A DNA stretch of 64,000 nt from Thioclava indica (lineage in GTDB: Bacteria; Pseudomonadota; Alphaproteobacteria; Rhodobacterales; Rhodobacteraceae): NCBI RefSeq assembly GCF_000714545.1, contig NZ_AUNB01000010.1, positions 1 through 64,000 of the forward strand, written 5' to 3'. Within the stretch, counting starts at the first letter, position 1; the number at the start of each line of letters is the position of its first letter. Shown piece after piece: positions 46,097-55,646 of the stretch. Both the position numbers and the translations under genes were made by a program. The notes under the pieces were generated by a model. That model was given only the letters and a program-made list of their open reading frames with translations, had not been told where the DNA came from and searched no databases.

Positions 46097-46125
46097 GCCC
46101 CCGGTGTTCGGGGGCATTCGTTTTT
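46097..46125 (+). terminator. Hairpin between tRNA-Val and rpmJ
   Basis: GCCCCCG and CGGGGGC pair around GGTGTT-like loop bases, with TTTTT five bases later. It probably ends the tRNA transcript before rpmJ. Confidence 0.55.
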
Positions 46126-46160
46126 CAAGGCGCACGCGCGCCGCGAATAGGAGAAGGCCA

Positions 46161-46286
46161 ATGAAGGTCCGTAACTCGCTCCGCTCGCTCAAGCAGCGTC
46201 ATCGCGATTGTCAGGTCGTGCGCCGCAAGGGCCGCGTCTATGTGATCAACAAGACGCAGCGTCGCTTCAAAGCCCGTCAGGGCTGA
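46161..46286 (+). CDS. rpmJ: 50S ribosomal protein bL36
   Basis: A 41-residue bL36 ([39 protein letters not shown]). It has a single cysteine, so it is the zinc-independent (YkgO-like) form common in this group. GGAGAAGG precedes the ATG at 46161. Confidence 0.96.
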   Translation: MKVRNSLRSLKQRHRDCQVVRRKGRVYVINKTQRRFKARQG

Positions 46287-46308
46287 AGCAGACCGAGCCT
46301 AACGTATA

Positions 46309-46340
46309 AAGCCGCGCCGTGTATTCCACCGGCGCGGCTT
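46309..46340. terminator. Hairpin after rpmJ
   Basis: AAGCCGCGCCG and CGGCGCGGCTT form an 11-pair stem with a ten-base loop, followed by ATT. It lies between convergent rpmJ and the holin gene and could serve both strands. Confidence 0.7.
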
Positions 46341-46363
46341 ATTCATGTCTGCTTTGCTTGGAC

Positions 46364-46852
46364 CTATTTTTCCCCACCTTCGCGCCACGCCGAAAGAGCG
46401 GCATTGTGCTCGGGTTCTTCGGGCGGGTTTAGTGCGGCGGGCGGTGTGACCGTTTTCTTCATACGAAAATAATAAGCCTCGCGCGCCCCGAAATAAAAGC
46501 TCACCACCGCGCCCAGCAGCCACCAAAGCGGTTCAGGGACATAGTTCAGCCCAACCATGCGCTGCGCAAATCCCACCGGGTCAATCATCGCGTAGACGAA
46601 CAACCCGACAATCCCAAAGGCCAGAACCGGGCGCGGCAAACGATTGATTCCATTTACGATTCGATCAAACACACCCGGACGGACATATTCAAACTCTGCC
46701 CCGTGTTCCTGCAGCGCAGCAACATAGGCAGCCTGCGCGGCTTCGATTTTTTTGGTGGCGTTGGGCACGAACACTTCGGCCAACGAGGTCGCGGCTTCCC
46801 CCACCGCCTTAGCCGCCCCTGCGCCGCCAATCAGCTTTTCGATCACGCCCAT
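46364..46852 (-). CDS. Holin-family protein (probable GTA lysis gene)
   Basis: A 162-residue protein of the holin 3TM family. An amphipathic N-terminal part is followed by FDRIVNGINRLPRPVLAFGIVGLF and EPLWWLLGAVVSFYFGARE, two clear membrane helices with a third hydrophobic stretch. It overlaps the endolysin gene by ten bases. In Rhodobacter capsulatus a holin/endolysin pair away from the structural cluster lyses cells to release gene transfer agent particles; the same pairing and absence of phage genes here suggest the same role. Confidence 0.8.
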   Translation of the reverse strand: MGVIEKLIGGAGAAKAVGEAATSLAEVFVPNATKKIEAAQAAYVAALQEHGAEFEYVRPGVFDRIVNGINRLPRPVLAFGIVGLFVYAMIDPVGFAQRMVGLNYVPEPLWWLLGAVVSFYFGAREAYYFRMKKTVTPPAALNPPEEPEHNAALSAWREGGEK

Positions 46853-47454
46853 TTCGAGACCCGCTTGCGATGCTCGCCCTCAGTCAGTCGAAAGCGCGGC
46901 GAGATGAATTCCTCGGCGCGCAGAATCCAGCCGCCCTTGGTGCCAGCGCGCGTGTTGGCGTATTTACGGCTGGCGGGGCGCGCATCGGCAACGCGGTAGT
47001 AATAGTTGCGCCGCGCAATTCCATAGGCATCGACGAAATAGCCCGGTGCCGCCGCTTGCGCCAACTCTGCCGCCGCGATGGTTTGCGGCCCGATCGCACC
47101 GTCGACCACGACACGCTGGCCCATATCGTTCAAAAGCCGCTGCAAAATCACAACCGCGTTGCCGCCCGCATTGACATACATATCGAACACCGAGGGCTGG
47201 AGCGCGCCGGGCAGTTTCTTGATCAGCGGCTCTTCAAAGTAGTGCTTGATGAAAATGTCGACGGCCTGCTCGCGGCTGAGCGCGCGCACATCCATCTCAT
47301 CGACGCGGCCATCGCCGGTCTGATCAAGGTCAAGCCGCTGCAACGTCCCCAGCGTCACCCCGTATTTCGTCGCCCCGCCCGGATCATCCGGATCATCGAC
47401 GTAACCGCCTTCACGCGCAACGATCTCTTGCGCAATCTGCGTGACAGATTTCAT
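46843..47454 (-). CDS. GH108-family endolysin (probable GTA lysis gene)
   Basis: A 203-residue peptidoglycan hydrolase. The catalytic domain begins VAREGGYVDDPDDPGGATKYG, where the glutamate of REGGY and the DPGG motif are the GH108 signature, and the C-terminal DGAIGPQTIAA belongs to a peptidoglycan-binding type 3 domain. No signal peptide, so export depends on the holin encoded next. Predicted to cut the glycan strand as an N-acetylmuramidase. Confidence 0.85.
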   Translation of the reverse strand: MKSVTQIAQEIVAREGGYVDDPDDPGGATKYGVTLGTLQRLDLDQTGDGRVDEMDVRALSREQAVDIFIKHYFEEPLIKKLPGALQPSVFDMYVNAGGNAVVILQRLLNDMGQRVVVDGAIGPQTIAAAELAQAAAPGYFVDAYGIARRNYYYRVADARPASRKYANTRAGTKGGWILRAEEFISPRFRLTEGEHRKRVSKWA

Positions 47455-47546
47455 GGCCTATCCCCGTTTTGACAACGGCGACAGGCTTGCAATTATGGGT
47501 TAAAAGGCGCGCAAGGCAGCGTTCGCTGGCGAAGCAATCAGCGGCG

Positions 47547-47990
47547 TTACGAGGTCGGCTGCTCGTACATGCCTTGCTCTTTAAGCGCGTCGATCACTTC
47601 CTTGGGCATGTAATTTTCGTCATGTTTGGCCAGAATTTCAGAGGCAACGAACGTCCCCCCTTCCATCTGCCCGGTGCCGATCATGCCCTGACCCTCTTTG
47701 AACAGATCCGGCAGAACGCCCGCGAATTTCACAGGAACCGTCGCGCCGCCATCGGTGACGGAGAAGGTGATAACCTCTCCCTGACCACGTTTGAGAGTAC
47801 CGGCTTCGACCAGCCCGCCCAAACGAAAGACTTCGCCGGGCTTGGGCGGCTCGGTGGCAAGTTGCGAGGGGGCACGGAAGAAATTGATGCCATCGCGCAT
47901 CGAATAACCGATCATCCCGGTCGCCATCACAAGGGCAACTGCGGCCACGGCAAGCACCTGAATACGGCGTTTCTTCTTAAGGCTTTTCAT
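47547..47990 (-). CDS. ccmE: Cytochrome c maturation haem chaperone CcmE
   Basis: A 147-residue periplasmic haem chaperone with an N-terminal anchor (RRIQVLAVAAVALVMATGMIGYSM), the OB-fold FRLGGLVEAGTLKRGQGEVITF and the haem-binding histidine in LAKHDENYMPKEV. ATG at 47990 follows GGAGAG. It lies 25 bases downstream of argC on the same strand; the rest of the ccm genes are not in the window. Confidence 0.95.
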   Translation of the reverse strand: MKSLKKKRRIQVLAVAAVALVMATGMIGYSMRDGINFFRAPSQLATEPPKPGEVFRLGGLVEAGTLKRGQGEVITFSVTDGGATVPVKFAGVLPDLFKEGQGMIGTGQMEGGTFVASEILAKHDENYMPKEVIDALKEQGMYEQPTS

Positions 47991-48014
47991 CGTCTCTCCT
48001 CCTCGCACCCGATC

Positions 48015-49043
48015 TTACGGGAAAACCGGCGCCAGCATAAGCCCCTCGGCCTCATCCATCCCCAGCATCAGATTGGCATTCTGCATCGCTTGGCCCGAAG
48101 ACCCTTTGCACAGATTGTCCAACGCGACCACGACGGTTGCGCGACCGGGGATACGATCCCCTGATACACCAATATGGACAAAATTGGACCCCGTAACCGA
48201 CCGAGTTGAGGGGAGTGCGCCGAAAGGTAGCACCTCTAAGAACCGCTCAGAATCGTAGCGATCCCGCAAAGCCTGATAGATCGCCTCTACATTTCCGCGC
48301 ACATAGGCGGTCGCGAGAATTCCGCGATTGAACGGCGCAAGATGCGGGGTGAATTGGACCATCACGGAACGGCCAGCCAACGCGCTGAATTCCTGATCGA
48401 ATTCTCCGATATGACGGTGCGTTCCGCCTGCGGAATAGGGACGCGTCCCGCCCGACAATTCAGCATGAAGCAGGTTTTCCTTGAGCGCGCGACCCGCGCC
48501 AGACACCCCGTTTTTCAGATCGAGAATGATCTCGTCAACGTCAATCACGCCCGCCTCAATCAGCGGACGGATGGCATACTGCCCGGCGGCCGCATTACAG
48601 CCCGTGCCCGCCACAAGCCGCGCCGCGCGAATCGCCTCGCGGTAGAATTCGGTCAGCCCGTAGACCGCCTCTTTCTGCATCTCGATCGCAGCATGGGGTT
48701 TGCCGTACCATTTCTCATAGGCCGCCGGATCGCGCAGCCGGAAATCGGCGCTCAGATCGACGACTTTCAGATCGCGCGGCAAGTCTTTGATTACCGCTTG
48801 TGAGGTCGCATGGGGCAGCGCACAAAACGCCAGATCCACATCCGAGAAATCAATCTCCTCGATCTTGACCAAGTCGGGCAGGTCCAAATGGCGCAGATGG
48901 GGGAACACGTCGCCCATGCTCATGCCCGCTTTTCGTTCGCCCGACAGCGCCACGATGTCCATACCTGGATGGGTGGCGATCAGGCGAACAAGCTCGGCAC
49001 CGGTGTAGCCGGATGCTCCGAGGATGGCGATTTTGTGGGGCAT
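48015..49043 (-). CDS. argC: N-acetyl-gamma-glutamyl-phosphate reductase
   Basis: A 342-residue NADPH-dependent enzyme of arginine synthesis. The Rossmann motif is [20 protein letters not shown] and the catalytic cysteine lies in [12 protein letters not shown], a variant of the usual NPGCYPT loop. HIGEFDQEF and [15 protein letters not shown] are further family landmarks. It precedes ccmE. Confidence 0.95.
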   Translation of the reverse strand: MPHKIAILGASGYTGAELVRLIATHPGMDIVALSGERKAGMSMGDVFPHLRHLDLPDLVKIEEIDFSDVDLAFCALPHATSQAVIKDLPRDLKVVDLSADFRLRDPAAYEKWYGKPHAAIEMQKEAVYGLTEFYREAIRAARLVAGTGCNAAAGQYAIRPLIEAGVIDVDEIILDLKNGVSGAGRALKENLLHAELSGGTRPYSAGGTHRHIGEFDQEFSALAGRSVMVQFTPHLAPFNRGILATAYVRGNVEAIYQALRDRYDSERFLEVLPFGALPSTRSVTGSNFVHIGVSGDRIPGRATVVVALDNLCKGSSGQAMQNANLMLGMDEAEGLMLAPVFP

Positions 49044-49123
49044 GGATAAACCTTCGCATCATGGACGGGCGGTCAACGCCGCTTTGCGCTCTATTTCGGC
49101 GCTCCACCCTGCTGCGTCAAGAT

Positions 49124-49747
49124 TTATCCCGCGCGAGGCTGACGCCGACGCATCAGCAAAAGCCCCGCCAGAGCGGTCAGCAAAAGGGGCGCTGTCGCGG
49201 GAAGCGGCACCGCCGAGGGGCTCTCGACAAGCGGATCCCCCGGCAAAAGCGCCGATGACAGGTCAATGCCATAGCTGAGCGGCGCGTTGCCGTAGGTAAA
49301 GATCATCGCCAGATACAGCGTGCCGCCAAAGCTGCTATCGAGCGTGATGCTGCGGCTGGCGGTCAGGTTGTTGGAGACGCTGACCGCCTGAAACGGATCG
49401 TATGAGATGCCGAAGTCGCCGGGGTTCAGGCCGTCCCAGTTATGGGCAAAGGGCGTGGAACTGTAGCGAATTGACCCGCCACCGTTCAGATAGCTGTCAG
49501 TGAACGCATCCGCACCCGACAGAGACAACGTCAGAACCTGCGCGCCGCTGGCCAGACCACCAACCGCAAAGATATCCGTGTCGCCTGCGGTCCCGGTGCC
49601 GCTGATCGCCGAGGTGCCATTCGCGATCAGCGTCGGGCTGCTCCAGTCCGAGGAATACTCTCCAGCATCCAGTTCGGACACGGTCAAAGCCGATGCCGGG
49701 CCGGCTGAAAGGGCCAGCAGACTGACAAGAATACGCAGGGTCGCCAT
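49124..49747 (-). CDS. VPLPA-CTERM sorting-domain protein
   Basis: A 207-residue exported protein with an N-terminal signal (LRILVSLLALSAGPASA), a beta-rich extracellular domain (DTDIFAVGGLASGAQVLTLS, resembling pre-peptidase-type folds), and a C-terminal VPLPA sorting signal: AVPLPATAPLLLTALAGLLL followed by MRRRQPRAG. This tail is processed by an exosortase-type system in exopolysaccharide-producing alphaproteobacteria. No exosortase gene is in the window. Start at the second of two adjacent ATGs. Confidence 0.85.
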   Translation of the reverse strand: MATLRILVSLLALSAGPASALTVSELDAGEYSSDWSSPTLIANGTSAISGTGTAGDTDIFAVGGLASGAQVLTLSLSGADAFTDSYLNGGGSIRYSSTPFAHNWDGLNPGDFGISYDPFQAVSVSNNLTASRSITLDSSFGGTLYLAMIFTYGNAPLSYGIDLSSALLPGDPLVESPSAVPLPATAPLLLTALAGLLLMRRRQPRAG

Positions 49748-49813
49748 CATCGGCCTCGATTCGGGTTTCGTTAACGAAAGAGTTAACGCCAGATTAAGGC
49801 CGAATTAGGCGCC

Positions 49814-50626
49814 CTATGCGGCAACAAAACGGATCGGATGACGCAGGAACTGCGTGGCGTGACTGGAAACCGAAGACGGATCGCCGGTCGTCAGAAACTT
49901 CACCGCATCGCCCGGACCTTTGAATTCTGGGTGGCGCGTCAGGTAATCGGCAAGGCTCTCGGCCACCAGACTCGCTTGGCTGTAGACCGACACATCCGCG
50001 CCCAGCGCCTGCTGGAACACCTCTTGCATCAACGGGTAATGGGTGCAGCCAAGGATCGCGGCCTCGGGCTTGGGCATGCGCCGCTTGAGAGCCTCGACAT
50101 GCGATTTCACCAAGGCTTCGGCGAGGATTTCATCACCCACCTCAATAGCATCGACCAAGCCGCCACAGGGCTGCGCCTCGACATCCACGCCAATCGCGCG
50201 AAACGCCAGTTCGCGTTGAAACGCACGGCTGGCCACCGTTGCGGGCGTGGCAAACAGCGCGACATGCTGCACCGCCACTTCGCGCGGCGCGGAATTGTCG
50301 CCCCATTTGCGCTCGGTCAGCGCCTCGATCATCGGCACGAACACGCCCAGCACGCGCTTGCCCTCAGGGATCCAGCTTTCCTGCATCCGGCGCAGCGCCG
50401 CAGCCGAGGCCGTATTGCACGCCAAAATGACCAGATCGCAGCCCTCGTCCCAAAGGCGCTCAACCCCCGCGCAAGTCAGATTGAAGATGTCATCGCTATC
50501 GCGCACCCCGTAAGGCGCATGGGCATTGTCGCCAAAATAGCAAAACGGAACATCGGGCAGGCGCTTGGCGCAGGCGTCATAAACCGTCAGCCCACCCAGA
50601 CCTGAATCAAATACCCCAACGGCCAT
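49814..50626 (-). CDS. murI: Glutamate racemase
   Basis: A 270-residue enzyme producing D-glutamate for peptidoglycan. [12 protein letters not shown] opens the protein, with the two catalytic cysteines in [11 protein letters not shown] and [15 protein letters not shown] at 50626 follows GGGAGAG; a longer frame from 50689 is not family-like. Confidence 0.95.
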   Translation of the reverse strand: MAVGVFDSGLGGLTVYDACAKRLPDVPFCYFGDNAHAPYGVRDSDDIFNLTCAGVERLWDEGCDLVILACNTASAAALRRMQESWIPEGKRVLGVFVPMIEALTERKWGDNSAPREVAVQHVALFATPATVASRAFQRELAFRAIGVDVEAQPCGGLVDAIEVGDEILAEALVKSHVEALKRRMPKPEAAILGCTHYPLMQEVFQQALGADVSVYSQASLVAESLADYLTRHPEFKGPGDAVKFLTTGDPSSVSSHATQFLRHPIRFVAA

Positions 50627-50716
50627 GGCACTCTCCCGCGCGAAACCCCGGCGCGGAACTTGCGCCGGGTGAGCCTCATTTAAGCCCAAGTCTTCGCGAA
50701 AGAAACGCCTTTATGT

Positions 50717-53700
50717 TCACTCCGCCGCCATCGGTTGCGGGTGACCGCCCGCACGAAACGCCGCCAGCAGCGCTTCGCGACGTTTCGCGGCCATCACCTC
50801 GCCTTGCGCCTTAACCGGACCGTAGCCACGGATGCTAAGGGGCAGTTCGGCCAGTTCGCGCGCGATTTCCATCGTCTCGGGCGTGATTTTGGGCAGGATC
50901 TCGGCCATGTCGGCCTCATATTGCGCGATCAGGGCACGTTCCATCTTGCGCTCGGCGGCGCGGCCAAACGGGTCCAGCGGCGTACCACGCAACCCCTTGA
51001 GCTTGGCGAGTACCTTGAAACCGCGTGCGATCCACGGGCCGAATTCGCGCTTGATCGGTCGCCCGTTCGCGCCCTCTTTCGCCATGATCGGCGGGGCGAG
51101 ATGGAAGTGCATCTCGAAATCGCCATCAAACTCTGCGCGCGCCTTGGCCGCCGTGTCCAGATGCAACCGCGCGACCTCGTATTCGTCCTTGTAGGCCAGC
51201 AGCTTGTGATACCCCTTGGCGACCGACACCCGCAGATCGTCCGGCGCGCTATCCACCAGTTTACGGAAGCGCTTTGCCAGCCGCTTGTTCTGATAGGCCA
51301 CCAGTTGATCGGCGCGGAAATCGACGGGATCAACCGGGGCTTTCACAACCTCGGACACCATCGCCCGCGCCGCCTGTTCGGGATGCACCATCGCCCAGCG
51401 CCCCAGATCAAAGGCGCGCTTGTTTTCTTCGGGCTTGGCCCCGTTCAGATCAATCGCGCGGGTGATCGCCTCAAGGCTGAGCGGTATATAGCCCTGCTGC
51501 CACGCGGCCCCCAACACGACCATGTTAGAATAGATCGAATCCCCCAGCATGTGGCGCGCCAGTTCGGATGTATCGACAAAGGAAACGCGATCTTTGAGCC
51601 GCGCCTCAAGGCTAAGACGCAGCTGATCGCCGGGCAGGTGGAAATCGCGGTTGCGGGTGAATTCGCCCGTCACGATTTCATGGCTATTAACCACGGCCCC
51701 GGTGCGCCCCGTCGTCATCAGACCCAGCGTTTTCGAACCCGCCGAGACCACCAGATCGCCGCCGATTACACAGTCAGCCTCACCGACGGCCACACGGATC
51801 GCGCTGATATCTTCAGGTTTTTCCGCGATGCGCAGATGGATATGCACCGCGCCGCCTTTTTGCGCGAGGCCCGCCATCTCCATCATGCCCGCGCCCTTGT
51901 CATCCAGATGCGCCGCCATCGCGAGCACCGCGCCGATGGTCACAACACCCGTGCCCCCGACCCCGGTGATCACCACGTTATGCGTGCCGTTGATCGCGGG
52001 CAGCGTCGGCATCGGCAGATCGGGCAGGTCCAGATCCTTGGCCTGCGCCTTTTTGATTTTCGCGCCCTTGAGCGTGACAAAGCTGGGGCAGAACCCGTCG
52101 AGACAGCGGAAATCCTTGTTGCACGACGATTGGTCAATCGCGCGTTTGGTGCCGAGTTCGGTTTCCACCGGCACGATCGAGACGCAGTTGGACTGCACGC
52201 CGCAATCGCCGCAGCCCTCGCAGACATCGGTATTGATGAACACGCGCTTGTCGGGATCGGGGAATTTGCCGCGCTTGCGACGGCGACGTTTTTCCGCGGC
52301 GCAGGTCTGCACATAGATCAGCGCCGAGACGCCCCTTTCCTTGGCCAGCCGCTTTTGCACAGCCATCAGCTCGGCGCGCTCGAATTTCTCGACTGTTGAC
52401 GGAAAGGCGCTGAGATCGACCTCTTCCTTCTCGTCATAGACCACCACAACCGGTTTCACGCCCATCGCAGTAATTTCCGCCGCAATCTGTTGCGCGCTTA
52501 GATCGCCCTCGTTTTCCTGCCCGCCGGTCATCGCGACCGCATCGTTGAACAGGATCTTGTAGGTGATGTTGGTGCCAGCAGCCAAAGCTGCGCGGATCGC
52601 CTGAACGCCTGAGTGGTTATAGGTGCCATCGCCGAGGTTCTGGAACATATGTTCGCGGTTCGAGAACGGAGCCTCACCGACCCAGTTCACGCCCTCACCG
52701 CCCATATGGGTGAAGCCCTCGGTATCGCGGCCCATCCATTGCACCATGTAGTGACAGCCGATTCCGGCATAACCGCGCGTGCCCTCTGGCAGCTTGGTCG
52801 AGGTGTTATGCGGACAGCCCGAGCAATACCACGGCGTGCGCGCAGCGATTTCGGGCGCATTGTCCGCACGCTGGGCGGCCTCGATCTTGGCGATTCCGGC
52901 CTTGATGGCATCGGTGCCGCGCCCTTCTTCGATGAAAATCTCGCCCAGCTTTTGCGCGATCATCACCGGATCAAGCGCATAGCGCGTGGGGAATAGTTCC
53001 ACCCGACGGCCATTTTCCCAGTTATCGCCCTTGTGCCAGCCATAAACGCGCCGCCCGCGACGGTCATCAAACAGCGTTTCTTTGACCTGCACCTCAATCA
53101 GCTTGCGCTTTTCCTCCACCACAATCACCAGATCGAGCCCCTCGGCCCATTCGTGAAAGCTGTCCATATCCAGCGGGAAGGTTTGCGCGACCTTGTAGGT
53201 GGTGATGCCAAGACGCTCGGCCTCGGTTGCGTCGATGCCCAGCAGCGACAGCGCGTGGCTTAGATCCAGCCAGTTCTTGCCCGCAGCGACCAGACCGATC
53301 TTGGCCCCCGCCTTGCCCCAGACGCGCTTGTCGATGCGGTTGGCGCGCGCGAACGCCTCGGCGGCGAAACGCTTGAAGTCGATCATCCGGGCTTCTTGCG
53401 CCACCGGCGTATCGTTCAGGCGAATGTTCAAGCCGCCCTCGGGCATTTTGAAATCGGGCGTGACGAATTGCATCCGCTGAGGGTCGCCGTCGACCACAGC
53501 CGTTGCCTCGACCGTGTCCTTCATCGTCTTGAGGCCGACCCAAACGCCCGCAAAACGGCTAAGCGCATAGCCGTAATGGCCCAAATCCAGGATTTCCTGC
53601 ACGCCGGCAGGCGAGAGCACGGGCATATAGGCATCCACCATCGCCCAGTCCGATTGATGCAAAACGGTCGAGGATTCGCCGGTGTGGTCATCGCCCATCG

Positions 53701-54127
53701 CCATGATCACGCCGCCATGGGGCGAGCTGCCCGCCATATTGGCATGACGCATCACGTCGCCAGAGCGATCCACCCCCGGCCCCTTGCCATACCAAAGGCC
53801 AAAGACGCCGTCATATTTACCATCGCCACGCAGCTCGGCCTGCTGACTGCCCCAAAGGGCGGTCGCGGCGAGATCTTCGTTCAACCCCGGTTCAAAGCGC
53901 ACATCGGACGCCTCAAGCACGGTTTTCGCGCGCGCCATCTGCAAATCGACCGCGCCCAGCGGGCTGCCGCGATATCCGGTGACATAGCCTGCCGTATGCA
54001 GCCCCGCCGCCGCGTCGCGTGCCGCTTGCGCCAGAACAAGACGCACCAGCGCCTGCGTGCCATTCAGCAACACCGGCGATTTCGTCAGGTCAAACCGATC
54101 CGAAAGAGTAATTTCTTGCCGTCCCAT
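50717..54127 (-). CDS. Fused indolepyruvate ferredoxin oxidoreductase (alpha-beta)
   Basis: A 1136-residue TPP-dependent 2-oxoacid oxidoreductase that decarboxylates aryl pyruvates (from aromatic amino acids) to acyl-CoA. Pyrimidine- and TPP-binding regions occupy about residues 1-600 (TGYRGSPLGAVDLQMA, GIGCHYMVQWMGRDTEGFTHMGGEG). A ferredoxin-like cluster site CEGCGDCGVQSNC lies near residue 634. The gamma-type domain (ITGVGGTGVVTIGAVLAMAA) follows and an extra C-terminal domain ends the protein. The two subunits of archaeal enzymes are fused here, as often in proteobacteria. A divergent LysR gene and a dyad operator lie upstream. Confidence 0.93.
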   Translation of the reverse strand: MGRQEITLSDRFDLTKSPVLLNGTQALVRLVLAQAARDAAAGLHTAGYVTGYRGSPLGAVDLQMARAKTVLEASDVRFEPGLNEDLAATALWGSQQAELRGDGKYDGVFGLWYGKGPGVDRSGDVMRHANMAGSSPHGGVIMAMGDDHTGESSTVLHQSDWAMVDAYMPVLSPAGVQEILDLGHYGYALSRFAGVWVGLKTMKDTVEATAVVDGDPQRMQFVTPDFKMPEGGLNIRLNDTPVAQEARMIDFKRFAAEAFARANRIDKRVWGKAGAKIGLVAAGKNWLDLSHALSLLGIDATEAERLGITTYKVAQTFPLDMDSFHEWAEGLDLVIVVEEKRKLIEVQVKETLFDDRRGRRVYGWHKGDNWENGRRVELFPTRYALDPVMIAQKLGEIFIEEGRGTDAIKAGIAKIEAAQRADNAPEIAARTPWYCSGCPHNTSTKLPEGTRGYAGIGCHYMVQWMGRDTEGFTHMGGEGVNWVGEAPFSNREHMFQNLGDGTYNHSGVQAIRAALAAGTNITYKILFNDAVAMTGGQENEGDLSAQQIAAEITAMGVKPVVVVYDEKEEVDLSAFPSTVEKFERAELMAVQKRLAKERGVSALIYVQTCAAEKRRRRKRGKFPDPDKRVFINTDVCEGCGDCGVQSNCVSIVPVETELGTKRAIDQSSCNKDFRCLDGFCPSFVTLKGAKIKKAQAKDLDLPDLPMPTLPAINGTHNVVITGVGGTGVVTIGAVLAMAAHLDDKGAGMMEMAGLAQKGGAVHIHLRIAEKPEDISAIRVAVGEADCVIGGDLVVSAGSKTLGLMTTGRTGAVVNSHEIVTGEFTRNRDFHLPGDQLRLSLEARLKDRVSFVDTSELARHMLGDSIYSNMVVLGAAWQQGYIPLSLEAITRAIDLNGAKPEENKRAFDLGRWAMVHPEQAARAMVSEVVKAPVDPVDFRADQLVAYQNKRLAKRFRKLVDSAPDDLRVSVAKGYHKLLAYKDEYEVARLHLDTAAKARAEFDGDFEMHFHLAPPIMAKEGANGRPIKREFGPWIARGFKVLAKLKGLRGTPLDPFGRAAERKMERALIAQYEADMAEILPKITPETMEIARELAELPLSIRGYGPVKAQGEVMAAKRREALLAAFRAGGHPQPMAAE

Positions 54128-54166
54128 TAAGCACCTCCCCTTGCTGTGTGGGCATTTGCCTTATGG

Positions 54167-54187
54167 TAGGTCATAATTTCTGACCTA
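54167..54187. promoter_or_regulatory. Perfect dyad operator between ior and LysR genes
   Basis: TAGGTCA, seven bases, TGACCTA: a perfect inverted repeat 40 bases upstream of the oxidoreductase start and 100 bases upstream of the divergent LysR gene. Position and symmetry suggest an operator, possibly for the LysR protein or for another dimeric regulator. Confidence 0.55.
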
Positions 54188-54286
54188 GAAAGGGAAAATA
54201 TGTAACAAAGCGGTTTCGTAATAAAGCGAGAGTAAGGTAAAGGAACTTGCGCATCCAAGCGCGAAGCCGAACCGAAAGTGACCGGA

Positions 54287-55195
54287 ATGGATTGGGACAA
54301 GCTTAGAATATTTCACGCAGTGGCCGATGCGGGGTCTTTGACCCATGCAGGCGATGCATTGCATCTTTCTCAATCTGCCGTGAGCAGACAGATCCGCGCG
54401 CTTGAAGACGTGCTTGGAACGACTCTGTTTCACCGTCATGCGCGGGGACTGATTCTCACCGAGCAGGGCGAATTGCTGTTTGATGCGACCTCGTCGATGG
54501 CGAAAAAGCTGGATAGCGCCTCGGCACGCATCCGCGATTCCGAAGAAGAGGTGCTGGGCGAGTTGCGCGTGACCACGCCAACGGGCTTTGGCACGCTGTG
54601 GCTGGCGCCGCGGCTGATCAAGCTTTACGAAAAATATCCCGACCTCAAGATCAACCTGATGCTGGAAGAGCGCGTACTGGATTTGCCGATGCGCGAGGCC
54701 GATGTCGCGATCCGCATGAAGGAACCCGCTCAGGCCGATCTGATCCGCAAGCGTTTGCTCAATATTCGGATGCGCCTATATGCGACGCCGCAATATCTGG
54801 AGCAGGCCGGGATGCCTCAAAAGATTGAGGATTTGGCGCATCACCGGATGATCTGCCAGACACCCTCGACGCCCCAAGTGCAGGCAGGTGCGCAACTGGG
54901 TCAGCAGGTGCTGACCTATGATCAGGCATCAACCCTGATGGTGAACAACTATTTCGGGGTGCTGCAAGGTGTGCTCAATCACATCGGGATTGGCGTGCTG
55001 CCCGATTACCTGACCGCTGACTTCCCGAATCTCCAACTGGTGCTCCCCGAGCTTGAGTCGGTCGAGGTACCTGTCTTCCTCGCATATCCCGAAGAACTGC
55101 GCTCATCGCGCCGCGTCACGGTGTTTCGCGATTTCATTCAGGAAGAAATTCTCGCCTATCGGCGCCAGAAAAGCACTGAAACAACCGAGGGTTGA
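54287..55195 (+). CDS. LysR-family regulator divergent from ior
   Basis: A 302-residue regulator starting MDWDKLRIFHAVADAGSLTH, with the HTH ALHLSQSAVSRQIRALEDVLGTTLFHRH and a standard effector-binding domain. A GTG three codons earlier (54278) is an alternative start. Divergent arrangement with the oxidoreductase, 160 bases apart with a dyad between them, makes that gene its likely target, as is usual for LysR proteins. The inducer is unknown. Confidence 0.88.
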   Translation: MDWDKLRIFHAVADAGSLTHAGDALHLSQSAVSRQIRALEDVLGTTLFHRHARGLILTEQGELLFDATSSMAKKLDSASARIRDSEEEVLGELRVTTPTGFGTLWLAPRLIKLYEKYPDLKINLMLEERVLDLPMREADVAIRMKEPAQADLIRKRLLNIRMRLYATPQYLEQAGMPQKIEDLAHHRMICQTPSTPQVQAGAQLGQQVLTYDQASTLMVNNYFGVLQGVLNHIGIGVLPDYLTADFPNLQLVLPELESVEVPVFLAYPEELRSSRRVTVFRDFIQEEILAYRRQKSTETTEG

Positions 55196-55285
55196 GCCGA
55201 GCCATAACCGCAACGCATAGCAGGCATGACGTAGAAGTGTTCTGTTTATCCTTGATGCGTTCACATCCTGCCCATAAATGAGGCT

Positions 55286-55368
55286 TAGAGGGCGAAACGT
55301 GTTTACGCACGCATCACCTTCTACCTCCCTGTTGGACTTCGGCCGAGCTTTGTCTCGGCCTTTTTTTT
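55286..55368 (+). ncRNA. Candidate small RNA
   Basis: The 451-base gap between the LysR gene and purL contains TTGATG (55252-55257) and CATAAAT (55273-55279) as a possible promoter, then about 80 bases ending in a strong terminator. The body holds an unpaired ACCTCCCTG segment, complementary to Shine-Dalgarno sequences, just before the terminator stem. This arrangement resembles trans-acting small RNAs of alphaproteobacteria. The promoter spacing (15-16) is short, so it could instead be the tail of the LysR mRNA. Confidence 0.35.
55341..55368 (+). terminator. Strong intrinsic terminator
   Basis: GGCCGAG, loop CTTTGT, CTCGGCC and eight T. It closes either the LysR transcript, whose stop is 145 bases upstream, or an independent small RNA. 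Confidence 0.92.
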
Positions 55369-55646
55369 GCGCAGCGCATTTTCGTAGGCTGCGATGGCGC
55401 AATTCAGCCAGCCGCGCGACAATACCAAGATCGCCCTAAACGGCACTTATCGCCGCTTTTGATCACGCTGAAAAAGCCTGTCGACATGCGCGGCCCATCG
55501 GCTGACATCGACCGACCCAAGACGCAGAGCCTTCCGCATCTGCGGGTTTTGTGCCTGCCTAGGCGCGTTTGGGCCTGCCAACCCCTTCCCCCCTTGGCCC
55601 GATTGCCTTATGAAATCGGCAACGCGCATAGCCCCGGAGAATGTAG

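Noticed and set aside
50735-52399. Plus-strand frame of 554 codons opposite the indolepyruvate oxidoreductase
   Set aside because: Histidine/arginine-rich shadow of the real gene.
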